Origin: Paraphysoderma sedebokerense
Taxonomy: Eukaryota > Blastocladiomycota > Physodermatomycetes > Physodermatales > Physodermataceae
Direction of reading: 5' to 3'
Length of the DNA: 28,168 nt
NCBI GenBank assembly: GCA_025602915.1
Contig: JAHLJZ010000146.1
Location: forward strand, 1-28,168
The first letter of the stretch is position 1, and every line of letters starts with the position of its first letter. The position numbers and the translations under genes are program-made. Below, in pieces: positions 10,123 to 25,173 of this stretch. The notes under the pieces are model-generated. The model saw nothing but the letters and a program-made list of their open reading frames with translations, did not search any database and had not been told where the DNA came from.

Positions 10123-12072
10123 ATGACCTTTCTCTCTCATTGCCCTCGCTCTGTTCCATATTTTCGTCCCTTCCTCCACCACCCCCGACCAGTCCTTCGA
10201 TCCAGTCCAGTTTTATTTCAAGGTACCCGACAAAAATGGACTCTCTCAACATCAACAGATACAAATTTACCAACCGCATTATCAACCGCTTTGCGAAACC
10301 TTCAATCTAAAATTTCGGTCAACTCGGTACCCACCACCACCTCCTCGTCTTCTTCTTCTTCGTCTTCTGAGCCGGTTTATGTAGCGTTGTTGTCACCTCG
10401 TTTTAGTCAGAACGAGTATACCCGATTTCCTGATTTGTTTGAAGAGTATCGTTCTTTAATGAAGTTACCGAAGGGGAAGGTAATAGGCGGTATCGTAGAT
10501 TCTATAACATACCACGAAACGGTACAAACGTTAAATCATGGGACGAAATTGAAATTACAAAAAGTACATTCTGAATCTGAATCTAAATCTAAATCTGGAA
10601 CTGGATTTGAAGGTGAAAGTGAATCGGTAAAGTCGCTTGCGATTGCGATGTTTTCCCCGAATCGTGAAAAAGGTCAGGAAGTCACGGTTTTTAGAGCTGA
10701 AAATGAGAGAGTCGGGGGAGTAAGTGTTGGGCGGTGGTTTAATTTAGGGGAATTAAGGAATCGAAGGAATTCGGTGAGTGAAAATCTAGAAAATGAGTTT
10801 ACTAGTATCTCGAGACCAAAAGAGGGGAAGGTACCGCTTGAATTGGAAAATTTGAGGTAAGGGATGGTTTTTTGAATTTGGATTTTAGTTGAGTTATTTA
10901 TTTAATTTTTCTGTGAATTGGTAGGTCAAAGGGTAGAAATGTTGGCTCTATTTTCATGTTATCCGATTCAACTCCAAACGAGATACTTGAACCTATTGAC
11001 TCTAATTTTCCCGGTGCAACCAAGGTAAAGTACAAAATCATACATTGAACTTACTAATATCCTACATCTGCCTCAAAATTCTAACTATTGCGATATATTG
11101 TATTCTAGTTTGGTCTTATCTCTTCACAAACTCCTTTCGTGACGGGATTACCGTATACAATGTACTTGAATGACTCGATTGTTCAAGATGGAATGATTGG
11201 GTTCGCGGTTTCGGAAAATAAGTGTGGGAAGGAAAAGGAAACCGTTCAGACAGATGTATCCTACGATTCTTTAACACCGTTGAGTAAATCATTCGAGATA
11301 ACAGGGTACATACCTTTCCTTTATTTCCCGGTTTTATTTTTTTTGCATTTGGAATTTCTGTAACCGTTCCAATATTGTTTTTTTATTGATTGTGATCGGG
11401 TTGATAGGTGTAAGGGCAATATTATATTGTCGTTGGACGATTCGAATGCTACAAAGTTACTGTTAGATTCTATCAACACCAAGATGACGACAATCACAAA
11501 AGAAGATGAATTTTATTTAAGCGTGTCAAAGAAGTCTGACAAAGTAAGTTGAATCTTTCTTTTTTCTCTTTTCATTTACAATACATTTGTTTCGATCATC
11601 AGTGTTACTTTTTTTCTTTTTGTATTTCTCACATACTCTTCTACCACTGTAGATCGACACGGATCATCTTCCACTTTCCTTCTCTCATTCACGAAATTTA
11701 CTCACCGTCTCTAAAATCACGGCTGGTGATCCGTCCAGAGGATTTCTGAGTATAGATTATACAGGTGACTTAGAGGTTGGTATGTCCGTCCTATTCTGGA
11801 AACGGGACCCACAGAATCCACCTCCAATCCGCAACGAAACGAGCAAACAGAATGGAAGTTTACTAAGTGTGACTGTTTTGGATGAAAATCATGAAATGAA
11901 CGGAAACGATGCACGGGATAGTAAACCGAATAGAGGAAAAGATGGGGGGCTTGAGTTGGGAAGTTTAGGCGGGTTTTTGGTATCCGTTGATAGTGTTGGA
12001 GACAAAGGTAAAAAGAAGGAAACTAAAATTGTAAAAGTGGTTGGAAGTTATGGGTTTATGACTGTACCTTGA
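10123..12072 (+). CDS. FIST-domain protein, probably mitochondrial
   Basis: Five exons (10123-10856, 10925-11024, 11109-11305, 11408-11543, 11653-12072) give 528 aa. The first 40 residues are rich in Arg, Ser and hydrophobics with no acidic residues, like a mitochondrial presequence. The middle reads GSIFMLSDSTPNEILEPIDSNFPGATKFGLISSQTP (in parts), which resembles the FIST N-terminal sensory domain. The C-terminal ITAGDPSRGFLSIDYTGDLEVGMSVLFW resembles the FIST_C end, where GDP..G and .L..GM.V.F are conserved. FIST domains are proposed small-ligand sensors and also occur in FBXO22. No F-box is seen here, and the molecular role in fungi is unknown to me. Exon 1 holds a poly-Ser run and an SESESKSKS repeat. 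The homology call is from memory of family motifs. Confidence 0.65.
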
Positions 12073-12322
12073 GTTGTCTCATAATGATTTCGGTGTTGCC
12101 GGAGTGTGTATTTATTCGAATCATGACGATAATTTGAAGAAAATAGAGAAGTTTAAATATTTCCGACGAAATAACAACATTAAAGAAAATCGACTATATT
12201 ACTCGAAATCGACTTTCAATCACTGAAACCCGTTCCATCCATTTTCACAAACCATCATCTTGTTTCATTCGTCGAAACACCAGAAAGAAATACAAAATAA
12301 CCCTAAACCGTTAAATCTATTC

Positions 12323-13355
12323 TTACTTGGTTTCTTCTTCTTCCTTTACAATTCCTTCCTTTTTCAACAACTCTTCCAATGACCCATCTTTATGCATGTT
12401 CAATAAAATGTCGCAACCGCCGATAAAGTTTCCGTTAATATAGATTTGAGGAATCGTTGGCCAAGAACTGTATAAGACAGCGAATAGAATGTTAAAGATT
12501 GTAATGTTAGGATTGAGAGTATGGATAATTGAAAGTGTTGCAGAACAGGTGAGAAGTCAAACCTGAATTCTTTGATTCCACTTCGAATTTCTTCGTCTTC
12601 AAGGACATTAACAGTTTTCATGTCTTCGACTCCTAATTCAGCATAATTAATCAAAAACAAAAGTCAGTATACAATTTAGCCGAGTTTGCCCGAAATAATT
12701 TTGGTTCATCCCAAATCGATCTATGAGCCACAAGGAGTAAAGGACATGTCCGTTAGGGTTGAATGAATTAAGTTAGAAATTTACCTTGAACTTGTAGAAT
12801 TTGGACCGCTGCTCGACTGAATCCACACTGTGGTATGAAATTAAATAAACGATGGAAAAGTTTGCCGATTAGTCATTAGCATTTTTTGAATGAATCATTT
12901 CATCAGAGGGTCGAATGCAAGAAATTCAGTGAAATATATATTAAAGTACATGTTATATGAAAGGGAGGCACAAACCATAGGAGCATCTTGAGTACCCTTC
13001 ATGAATAGACAGACTTTATTCTTTTTGATTGTCTATAATCGAGGTAATTCAACGGATCGATCATTCAGATGGACCGGGTTAAAAATCACAGCAAAAGTGT
13101 AAGGAGGTAACAATCGTAGCGATTTTCAGTACCCAAGATCATGACCAAAAGAAAAGAAAGTAATCAGTAAGTTGTTGTTTTGAATCTGGATTCCTTCAAT
13201 GATTATTCAAACAGACATACATCTTGGATCAATGATTTGGTTTTTGTGGACAAGAGTCTAGCGAGAAGGGCGGATTGAGTGAGGCCGATGGAGGGAATTG
13301 GTTTCGCAGCTCTGAATAACAGGGACGAGGTCGATTGTCGGAGTAAGAAAGCCAT
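12323..13355 (-). CDS. GRX5: Mitochondrial monothiol glutaredoxin Grx5
   Basis: Five exons (13355-13221, 13032-12976, 12827-12785, 12632-12563, 12467-12323) give 149 aa, the usual Grx5 size. A basic, Ser-rich presequence (about residues 1-40) precedes the domain. Then come [25 protein letters not shown] with the monothiol CGFS centre (Cys at residue 65), [36 protein letters not shown] (in parts) with the WPTIPQ cis-Pro loop, and the GGCD glutathione-contact motif. The protein binds a glutathione-ligated [2Fe-2S] cluster and passes it from the Isu scaffold to targets in the matrix. All junctions join family sequence; one intron falls directly before the catalytic Cys. The acidic EEEETK tail is unremarkable. 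It is convergent with the FIST gene, 250 bp apart. Confidence 0.96.
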
Positions 13356-14071
13356 TCTCTTGATTTCCAAAATTGTCGGAGATGTAAAATGTGAATTGTG
13401 GATGTAAAATACGAAGGGAATAAAATTTTCCAGCTGTGGAATAAAAAGAGAATGGAATGCGCGGACAAAGAAAATTCACTCGCTGCAATTAAATTACATC
13501 AATTTATCTTTTACTTGACACACAGAATAAATTATTATATTGTATCGACGTATTACGATATGGATAATTAAATGTAATAATTTATTGGTAGGATTTTGAT
13601 GTTCGTAGTGCAGAATTGCAAATACTTCACCATCAATCCTTAAATCACAGCTGCTAGAAATGGCGATATGTCTTAACGATAATCAATAAAATCTTTATAA
13701 TGCAGCCATATTTGCTGCCCAAGGATTAGAGTGATTTAACTCATCTATATGTATAATTTTTCCCGAATATTGCATTGTACCACCTCCCGTGCGTTGGATG
13801 AGGATAAACAAAACAATCACAACCACTGCAAACTTTCCACTCTCTTTCAGACACATTTATTTCTCATAAGTCACAGTAAAACTTGACAACAAAGCGGACT
13901 GCTGCTGTATCATTTGGCTACCGACACTGCATTATTTTTATCTCCTGGCACTCTCACACGCCGTTAACAGAACACCATCTTCTCTTAACCCGAATTTGTT
14001 GGTGATCAACTGATGCGGTGGGAATAGCTATCTTTGAAAAGACAGCTACTCTTGTGCCGCTTATTCTTATC
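13356..14071. other. Divergent intergenic between GRX5 and UBP12
   Basis: A 716-bp spacer shared by two divergently transcribed genes, so it should contain both promoters. It is AT-rich and no distinct box, repeat or RNA gene can be singled out. A short frame opens just upstream of the UBP12 start from a non-ATG codon. Confidence 0.45.
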
Positions 14072-18642
<4,571 letters not shown>

Positions 18643-19136
18643 ATACAGACGAAAGTAGTTGCTATAATCAATCAAATGCTCGAACGCAGTATCAAGCGTC
18701 ATCTGTATGTTATGGTAGGATCAATATTGCTTGAAGTCATCGGAAATACCCTTACTTTCATGAATGGTCTTCGTGGGTTCTATGTTTATGTTTGAGCTAC
18801 ATGTGTTATTAGACAGTTTTCTATCTTTTAACATCTTAATCGTGTAATATTGTATCAACTGTATAATGACTGTACGGTTGTTTCAGGAATTTTAAATGCC
18901 CCAAATTGTTTAATTTTTAACCTGTCTCCATGATAACAACCAAGCATCGCAGCAGTGGAATGTCGTGCAAAGAGCTCTTGCGAAGTTTTATATTGAAGAC
19001 TCTCGCCTCAGGGGCTGGCGGATATCTCAAGAGTATACTTTTCCAGCGACAGTTCAGTTGTCGCTATTATACAATATACCATCCCACACATGTCATGGCA
19101 TTGTCTACTGACAGTTTCACACATTCAATATTTTAT
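18643..19136. other. Convergent intergenic between UBP12 and membrane protein gene A
   Basis: About 494 bp of AT-rich sequence between two stop codons. It holds 3' flanks only. A 96-codon plus-strand frame at 18930 overlaps the end of the neighbouring gene and has no signal of its own. Confidence 0.45.
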
Positions 19137-20887
19137 TCATATTGGTATATTCTGAAAATCAATAATCGAAATGAAAGTACCCGCGATTGTCACAAGTGTA
19201 AGATAACGTTTCCACGCTAAAACTACGGTATCATCATTGACGATTAAGTTCTTCAATTCGGCTTGAAGGTCAGCCGATTCCATCTCTGTCAGTGGAAGTT
19301 CACAGTTCATGATAATCCCTGTTAATTTTCGCTTCTTCCACTCCAGGATCCGGATATTGATTTGCCGTGCAATCAAGAGTTGTACGACTACAATCGCGGT
19401 GATTGTTGAAGCCGTTATCGGTCCTGTGCTCCATATTCGGGCACCATGCGTATAATAATTGTCAAGCAATGCTGTCATTCCAATGATGACGATGGCGATA
19501 ATGCGGGAAGAGTAATTGAGCTTCGACCTGACAGTTTGATTTTTCAATTCCTCAATGATACGGCTAAATAGATTGGCCAGATCGGGATTCGGTTTTGCAT
19601 TAACAGAATATATCCAAGCTCGATTCATGATTGAGAAAATAACATCATCTATAAATCCGCCGTCCTATGTCAAAGCCAGATAAAAGTGTTAGTCGTAACT
19701 TTTTCATTTGACCTGTCACAGCTATTGACATTTTTCCACTGTACCTTCAGGATAACGAAGCCAAAATTGAGACTCAGCAATGTAATGGTTAAAGGGATAT
19801 CCCTGGATGTGATTAATCCAATTGCTACCACGAAATCCTCGATGTAACGCCAAAGAAAACTATGATGTAGAAAATGACCATCGTCGAAAGCAAATGCACT
19901 GAAGATTTCCATCACGAAGCTTGCCACGCACACCCAGCCTCGAAAAAATAGTTTAAGGAGTAAATTCTCTATGTATGGCACTTCTTTTGCATGCTTCCTG
20001 TAGTAAGCTAAGCACTCTTGAAGCGGAGATTTGGAAAAAAGGCACAGAGTATTTACATAAAGTTGTAACAGAACAGAGAGGATGACTGTGCAAATACCCC
20101 ATGCCATCATGTAATGGAAATTAGCCTTGAATGGGTGAACTCGTCCTTCTGTGCTTTCTTTGGCTTCAGAAACTTGTGGTAGCGTTGGTACTGAAGTAGA
20201 TAGAGACACTGTTGGTGCCCGCCTCAAGTCTCTGTATGAAAAATATATGCAAATTGACAGCAACACGTAAGTGACTGGAATACCATATGATGGTGAATTC
20301 AACAGGTACCAAACTGATACATTGAATAATGTCGTTATAGCGACAAAATAACCGAATGGCGTAAATCTGGAAAAATTCTGATATCTTTTTTGCGTATTCT
20401 TTAGTACTTTGTATTCTGCCATTGATGGTTTATTCGAGATGTCCCAAGTATCCGCCTTATCATTTTGACTTCGAGAATGAGTTACGACGGCTGCGCGATA
20501 TCGACATAGCCACGGATAAATAAGTAGCAATATAGCAAACCCGAAGCGTGCATAATTCTTGTAAAGTTCAGTATTGCTTGCTGAAATTACAATATAAGTA
20601 TTAAAGCAAAGGCTGTATAATGCCGTCGACAAGATGAGACTGGTCGTGAACCAATCTTTCAAATGAAATATTTGCGGAAAATTCCAAATGAACGGTTGCA
20701 ATTGAAGAACGGTAATGACTACACTTGCAATTGCATGATACAAAATGAAGCGTACTATGAGCGCTATCGTTGGAGGTGTTTCAATTTTTGTTGTATATTC
20801 TGCATAAAAACGGAGAGTGGTAGATACGAGCAGTCCAATGGGAATTGCCAAAAAGAGGGCATTAAGGCTATCGTATCGGGTGAGCAT
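19137..20887 (-). CDS. Multi-pass membrane protein of unknown family, copy A
   Basis: Two exons, 20887-19745 and 19664-19137, with an 80-bp intron (GTACAG...CATAG, phase 0 at ILK|DGGF), give 556 aa. I do not recognise the family. About ten or eleven hydrophobic helices are visible: LNALFLAIPIGLLVSTTLRF near the start, several up to MMAWGICTVILSVLLQLYVN, then LLLKLFFRGWVCVASFVMEI, and in exon 2 SSRIIAIVIIGMTALL and a following TAIVVVQLLIA. No signal peptide is needed. A charged loop with DGHFLHHSFLWRYIEDFVVA is shared with copy B and may be functionally important. Exon 2 carries the best-conserved stretch, RIIEELKNQTVRSKLNYSS and onward to ILEWKK. Copy B lies 1.5 kb upstream with the same intron position. 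A small LTR element is inserted 185 bp before the start codon. Confidence 0.8.
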
Positions 20888-21072
20888 AATAACTCAGCGA
20901 ATTGCTTTTAATTTGCCATTGCTTTGAAAATGTTTGAATACGTATGTATTTAAATTCAATTATGGCAGGCAGGAAAACAAGAAATTGCTTTATGGCGACG
21001 GCAGTGGTCGGACAGCCAAGGGCCCGTCTGGGCAAAACGAATTTGACTTCGGTAACAACTTTGGAAGACATT

Positions 21073-21140
21073 TAATGGAATTTAGAAGAATGGACTGACC
21101 AGGATCTGTCCTAAGAGTGTGGATTCCTTATCTTCCAACA
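21073..21140 (-). repeat. 3' LTR of the small Copia-type element
   Basis: Identical to 21244-21311 over all 68 positions; preceded on the minus strand by the polypurine tract at 21148-21141. Confidence 0.8.
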
Positions 21141-21243
21141 CTCCCCTTGAAGCCACACTATGTCACGTGCTCCAAGTCATCTGACCAATCTCATTTTCAA
21201 GGCTTCCATTGTGCCTGCACACTAGCCACTAGGGCTCATAACC

Positions 21244-21311
21244 TAATGGAATTTAGAAGAATGGACTGACCAGGATCTGTCCTAAGAGTGTGGATTCCTT
21301 ATCTTCCAACA
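21244..21311 (-). repeat. 5' LTR of the small Copia-type element
   Basis: Identical to 21073-21140. On the minus strand it is followed directly by the initiator-tRNA primer-binding site at 21243-21231. Confidence 0.8.
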
Positions 21312-22361
21312 ATCTAACAACATTTGTATTTCTTGTCATTCACAGTTTAGTTGCATGAGGACATATCTGGGTGATATTAACAAATATTACAATATGACGA
21401 ATGCCCATACCGCGGAACTTCGCGTCCTGTTGTTTAAAGTTGCACGAAATGCTTTCAGAAGGAGCTGCCGGTTTAGAATTGCTGCTTTTCCCCAACTGAT
21501 GCCAAAGTTCAGATTTCTCACTATTCTCTGGTATGTATTGATAATGTAAAAGGAAAACCATCCAATATTGCATATCCCATTCCTCGACATCAGACTAAAC
21601 CTCAGCAAACTTTAGTCGGGATCCATGAGCTAAGTGCTCTTTTATGTTATCGACTGTTATCTATACCTGATTTTAGTCTTTGAAGCACCGTTAACCAGTG
21701 GATGCACTATGCGATCGCCGGCTGTCACAGGTCGCACAACACTGACCATATTGGATCCCAAGTTGAAAGCACCCTAAATGACTCGCTCTTAATGTATCAG
21801 CATTAGGTAACAGTTACTATAAATCTGTTCTCGTTGCACAAAACGAATTCGTAAGAAAAGATCGTAGCAGCTGACGAGCCCGAGTACTACAGGCAAAATA
21901 GCTCTCAATCTAATCATATACAACAGCTGACAAACTTAGATCTTGATTCATGCATTTTGATTCAAAAAAAGCCAGCATGCAAGAACGCAACCGGAAAATA
22001 TTGACTCCATCTTGACAAACTGAATCCTTGAATGATTTCCCAATAGTTTAAATTCTTACGAAAGACAGAAGATTTGTATGCCATTCAAACAACCACATCG
22101 GAAGGACCGAATATTTCACGTATGTATTTCAAAATTGTTTCAGATCTGACGGTACACGGATCTAATATATTGCTGCGAATTTATCTTCCCGGCATCTAAG
22201 GTACTGTTTATTCACAGAACTGAATTTTGGTCTTAGGCCCATACAACCGGTAATGCCGTATTGGCTAATTTTGGGAATCAAAATACAAACCACTGTAGTA
22301 CCGTAACCATAGCATACAAAATACACTTGTTTATCCTATTTTGGTCGTCTCGCCAATGCAT

Positions 22362-24121
22362 CTAAACAGGTATGTTCTGTATATCTACAGTTGCGATTAA
22401 GGTTCCTGCGATGGTGACAAGACTAAGATAACCTCTCCACTCAAAGACGATCTTCTCATTATCGACGATTAGGCTCCTTAATTCTGATATGACTTTAGCC
22501 ACTTCCATCTCATTGAATGGAAATGGAGAGCTCATTATGATTTCAGTGAATTTTTGCTTCTTCCACTCCAGGATCCGGATATTTATTTGCCGTGCAATCA
22601 AGAGTTGTACGACCACAATTGAGGTGATGGTTGAAGCTGTTATCGGCCCCGTGCTCCATATTCGGGCACCGTGTGTATAATAATTATCAAGGAGTGCTGT
22701 GATTCCAATGATGACGATAGCGATGATACGGGAAGAGTAATTGAGCTTCGACCTGACGGTCTGATTTCGTAATTCCTCAATTATGCGCTCAAATAGATTC
22801 GGCAAATCTTGATTTGATTTTGCATTGATAGTATACATCCAAGTACGGTTCATCATAGAGAATATAACATCATCGACGAATCCTCCGTCCTTGAAATTGA
22901 CAAGATATTTAAATAGCGATTAGTCCCAGCTCGATTTAAATGTATCGTATCGGTTGTTGAAGTTTGGCACCGTACCTTCAGAATTACGAAACAAAAGTTG
23001 AGACTCAGCAATGTCGCAGTCAGGGGAATGTCAGTTGACGTGATGAACCCAATAGCCACAACGAAGTCTTCCATGTACCGCCAAAGGAAACTGTGATGTA
23101 GAAAATGACCGTCGTCGAAAGCAAATGCACTGAAAATCTCCGTCACAAAGCTTAAGAGACACACCCAACTTCTGAAAAATAATTTGAGGAGCAAGCTTTC
23201 CAAATATGGTACCTTCTTTGCGTGTCTTCTGTAATAGGCTAAACAATCCGGTCGCAAAGAGTCTGAAAAAACGCATAAAGTGTTTACATACAATTGTAAC
23301 AGAACGATGATAATGATGGTGCAAACACCCCATGCCATCATATAGTGGTAGTTGGGCTTGAAAGGGTGAACGCACAATTCGGTATGTTTTTGGGTCGGCG
23401 CAGAATCTCGGGAAAGGGTTGGAAGAGAAAAAGAAATCGGTATCTGCGGCGCTCGCTTCAAATCTCTGTATGAATAATAAATGCAAACTGAAAGCAACAC
23501 ATAGGTGATGGGTATACCGTACGAAGGCGAATCGAGGAGATACCAAACAGATGCATTAAAAAGTGTAGTTAAAGCAACAAAGTAACCGAATGGTGTAAAT
23601 CTGACAAAATTGCCATGACGTTTGTGACTGCTTTCGACATTCCCCAACTCTCGTTGCAAATGTCTGTTCAACTGTTTGGAAGCATTTGTCGCGCATTCCT
23701 TAATGACGCTTCCGTTGTGTGCCACAGCGCGGTATCGACACAAAGCTGGATATATCAGCAGCAACACCGCAAAACCAAACCGGTAATAATTTTTGTAACT
23801 TTCAGTACTGCCCTTTTGGAGCACTATGTAAGCATTAAAACCGAAGCTATACGTTGTTCCTAGCAGAAGAATGCTTCTTGTGAACCAATCCTTCCAGTGA
23901 AATATGTGGGGGAAACTCCACATAAATGGTTGCATTTGAAAAGCCGTGATAGCTACACTGGGAATGGCTTGATACAAAATGAACCGTATTATAAGCGCAG
24001 CTATTGTGGGTGTATCGATTTTGGTCGTGTATTCTGCGTAAAAACGCAGAGTGATGGACACGAAGAATCCCATCGGCACAGCCAAAAATAGGGCATTAAG
24101 GCTGTCGTGTTGAGTTAGCAT
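22362..24121 (-). CDS. Multi-pass membrane protein of unknown family, copy B
   Basis: Two exons, 24121-22976 and 22889-22362, with an 86-bp intron (GTACGG...TTCAAG, phase 0), give 557 aa. It is a paralogue of copy A along its whole length, with the same intron position (ILK|DGGF) and an exon 2 of identical length (528 bp). I chose the ATG at 24121 because it aligns with the start of copy A; an upstream in-frame ATG at 24148 would add nine residues. TTTATATATA on the minus strand at about 24151-24160 may be the TATA box. The variable parts are the loops, for example the segment after CRYRAV, where the sequences differ strongly, and the last 60 residues of exon 2. About ten membrane helices are predicted by eye. 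Function unknown; the charged DGHFLHHSFLWRYMEDFVVA loop is shared with copy A. Confidence 0.8.
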
Positions 24122-25173
24122 AGTAACCGACTTCAATCCGAAATGCACATGTATATATAAATCTTGCTGTCCGAATTGAGGTCCTTATATGGTCCTAATC
24201 TGTGTTTAAAATGAGCGCTCCCCCGAGTCCCCATACCCTGGAGGCGAGTGTCACTTTCATTCAAAATTCCATGTCCTGATAATCTCCCGCCTCAACAGTT
24301 TCGCGTCGGGTAAATGATTATTATATACACTTTACGACAACCGCGACTACAAATATGAAAGAGAGTGGACTACAATATGTGTCCGAGCTGGCTTCAGACT
24401 GTCCGACACACGGATAAAGTGGAGGCAATGCAGTAGTTTTCCGCTCGTCCTATGCATAACCTTCCTTCTTGGTGAAAAGGGACTGAAGTCTATAGCAACT
24501 TGATTCAATTTACCAAGAAATGATATCGTTGATGTCGAATTTACATCGAAGCAAGTGTGATTATATAGTTTGCATATAACTTTGCTTTGGGACGCTGCCT
24601 GATATGCCACGGCTGACACGGCAATATCAGTGTCGGCCAGAAGATAACAATAAAATGGCTTGATGGGGGTGTATATCAACAAATTGTACATTATCTGTTA
24701 AATCAGATCAACACTACTTAATTTTCAGATTGTGATGTTCGGGAGTGGTGGAACTTGCGAATGCATAAACGGCGGATGAATTCGAACTGACCAATCTGTT
24801 AGAACTTACGGACGTGCCCCTTATTTGAGTATATATGGTCCACGAATTAATAGTTATCTATTATGGATGGATAGTCTAGCCTACAAGTCACTATAATGCA
24901 TCTCTCTATAGAATCGGGTCACGTGGTCGTCAGACGGATAGCATATTTCCGAACCCCTTTCATGTTTGGTCGTGTTCGAAGGGCGCGTCACGCGTCATGT
25001 TGTTACAGGATCCAAATAATTTCTCCTTACTATTGACAGCGGTTTGATTTTGCCAACGCCTGCGGTATCATCTAACAAGGGGGAGGGCTTGATAAGGAGG
25101 TTTCCATGCATAAAGGAATCAAGACCTAGGTATTTAAACGGGGGGCACCTATCCTTGACTTGGTTCATTGATT
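24122..25173. other. Divergent intergenic between membrane protein B and secreted protein 1
   Basis: No gene supported. It holds one copy of a duplicated ~240-bp sequence (24466-24708) and a TATTTAAA box at 25131-25138, 36 bp before the secreted protein start. The 114-codon minus-strand frame at 24347-24691 overlaps the repeat but is judged non-coding, because differences from the second copy do not favour third codon positions. Confidence 0.5.
24466..24708. repeat. Duplicated upstream sequence, copy 1
   Basis: Diverged direct copy of 27108-27352. Shared stretches include TTGATTCA, TGATGTCG, AAGTGTGATTA, GGGACGCT, ATATGCCA, GCTGACACGGCAATAT, GGCCAGAA and TATCAACAA, in the same order and orientation. 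It ends 465 bp upstream of the secreted protein 1 start. Confidence 0.7.

Larger units (their letters stand above)
21073..21311 (-). mobile_element. Very small non-autonomous Copia-type LTR element (TRIM/SMART-like)
   Basis: Two identical 68-bp direct repeats, 21073-21140 and 21244-21311, flank a 103-bp interior with no coding capacity. Read on the minus strand the repeat starts TGTTGGAAG, a Copia-like LTR start. Immediately inside the 5' LTR the element reads GGTTATGAGCCCT (21243-21231). That is complementary to the anticodon stem-loop of fungal initiator tRNA-Met, the half-tRNA primer site known for copia and Ty5. Immediately before the 3' LTR is a purine run AAGGGGAG (21148-21141), a polypurine tract. 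The layout LTR-PBS-PPT-LTR is that of a TRIM/SMART element, structurally whole but dependent on proteins made elsewhere. Identical ends suggest a young insertion. No clear target-site duplication is visible. Confidence 0.8.
20888..22361. other. Spacer between the two membrane-protein paralogues
   Basis: It contains the small LTR element at 21073-21311 and otherwise no gene I can support. Frames at 20868-21071 and 21340-21608 are short and carry no family signal. The remaining kilobase (21312-22361) shows no similarity that I can see to the flanking paralogues. Confidence 0.45.

Noticed and set aside
18930-19220. 96-codon plus-strand frame overlapping the end of membrane gene A
   Set aside because: Antisense to conserved coding sequence and with no recognised motif.
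20868-21071. 67-codon minus-strand frame starting next to the LTR element
   Set aside because: It overlaps the start of membrane gene A, and the equivalent region of the paralogue has nothing similar.
21231-21243. Initiator tRNA-Met-like AGGGCTCATAACC
   Set aside because: Not a tRNA gene: only the anticodon stem-loop part is present, exactly where a half-tRNA primer-binding site would be.
24347-24691. 114-codon minus-strand frame over repeat copy 1
   Set aside because: The second copy does not keep the frame, and differences fall on first and second codon positions as often as third, so it is not evolving as protein.
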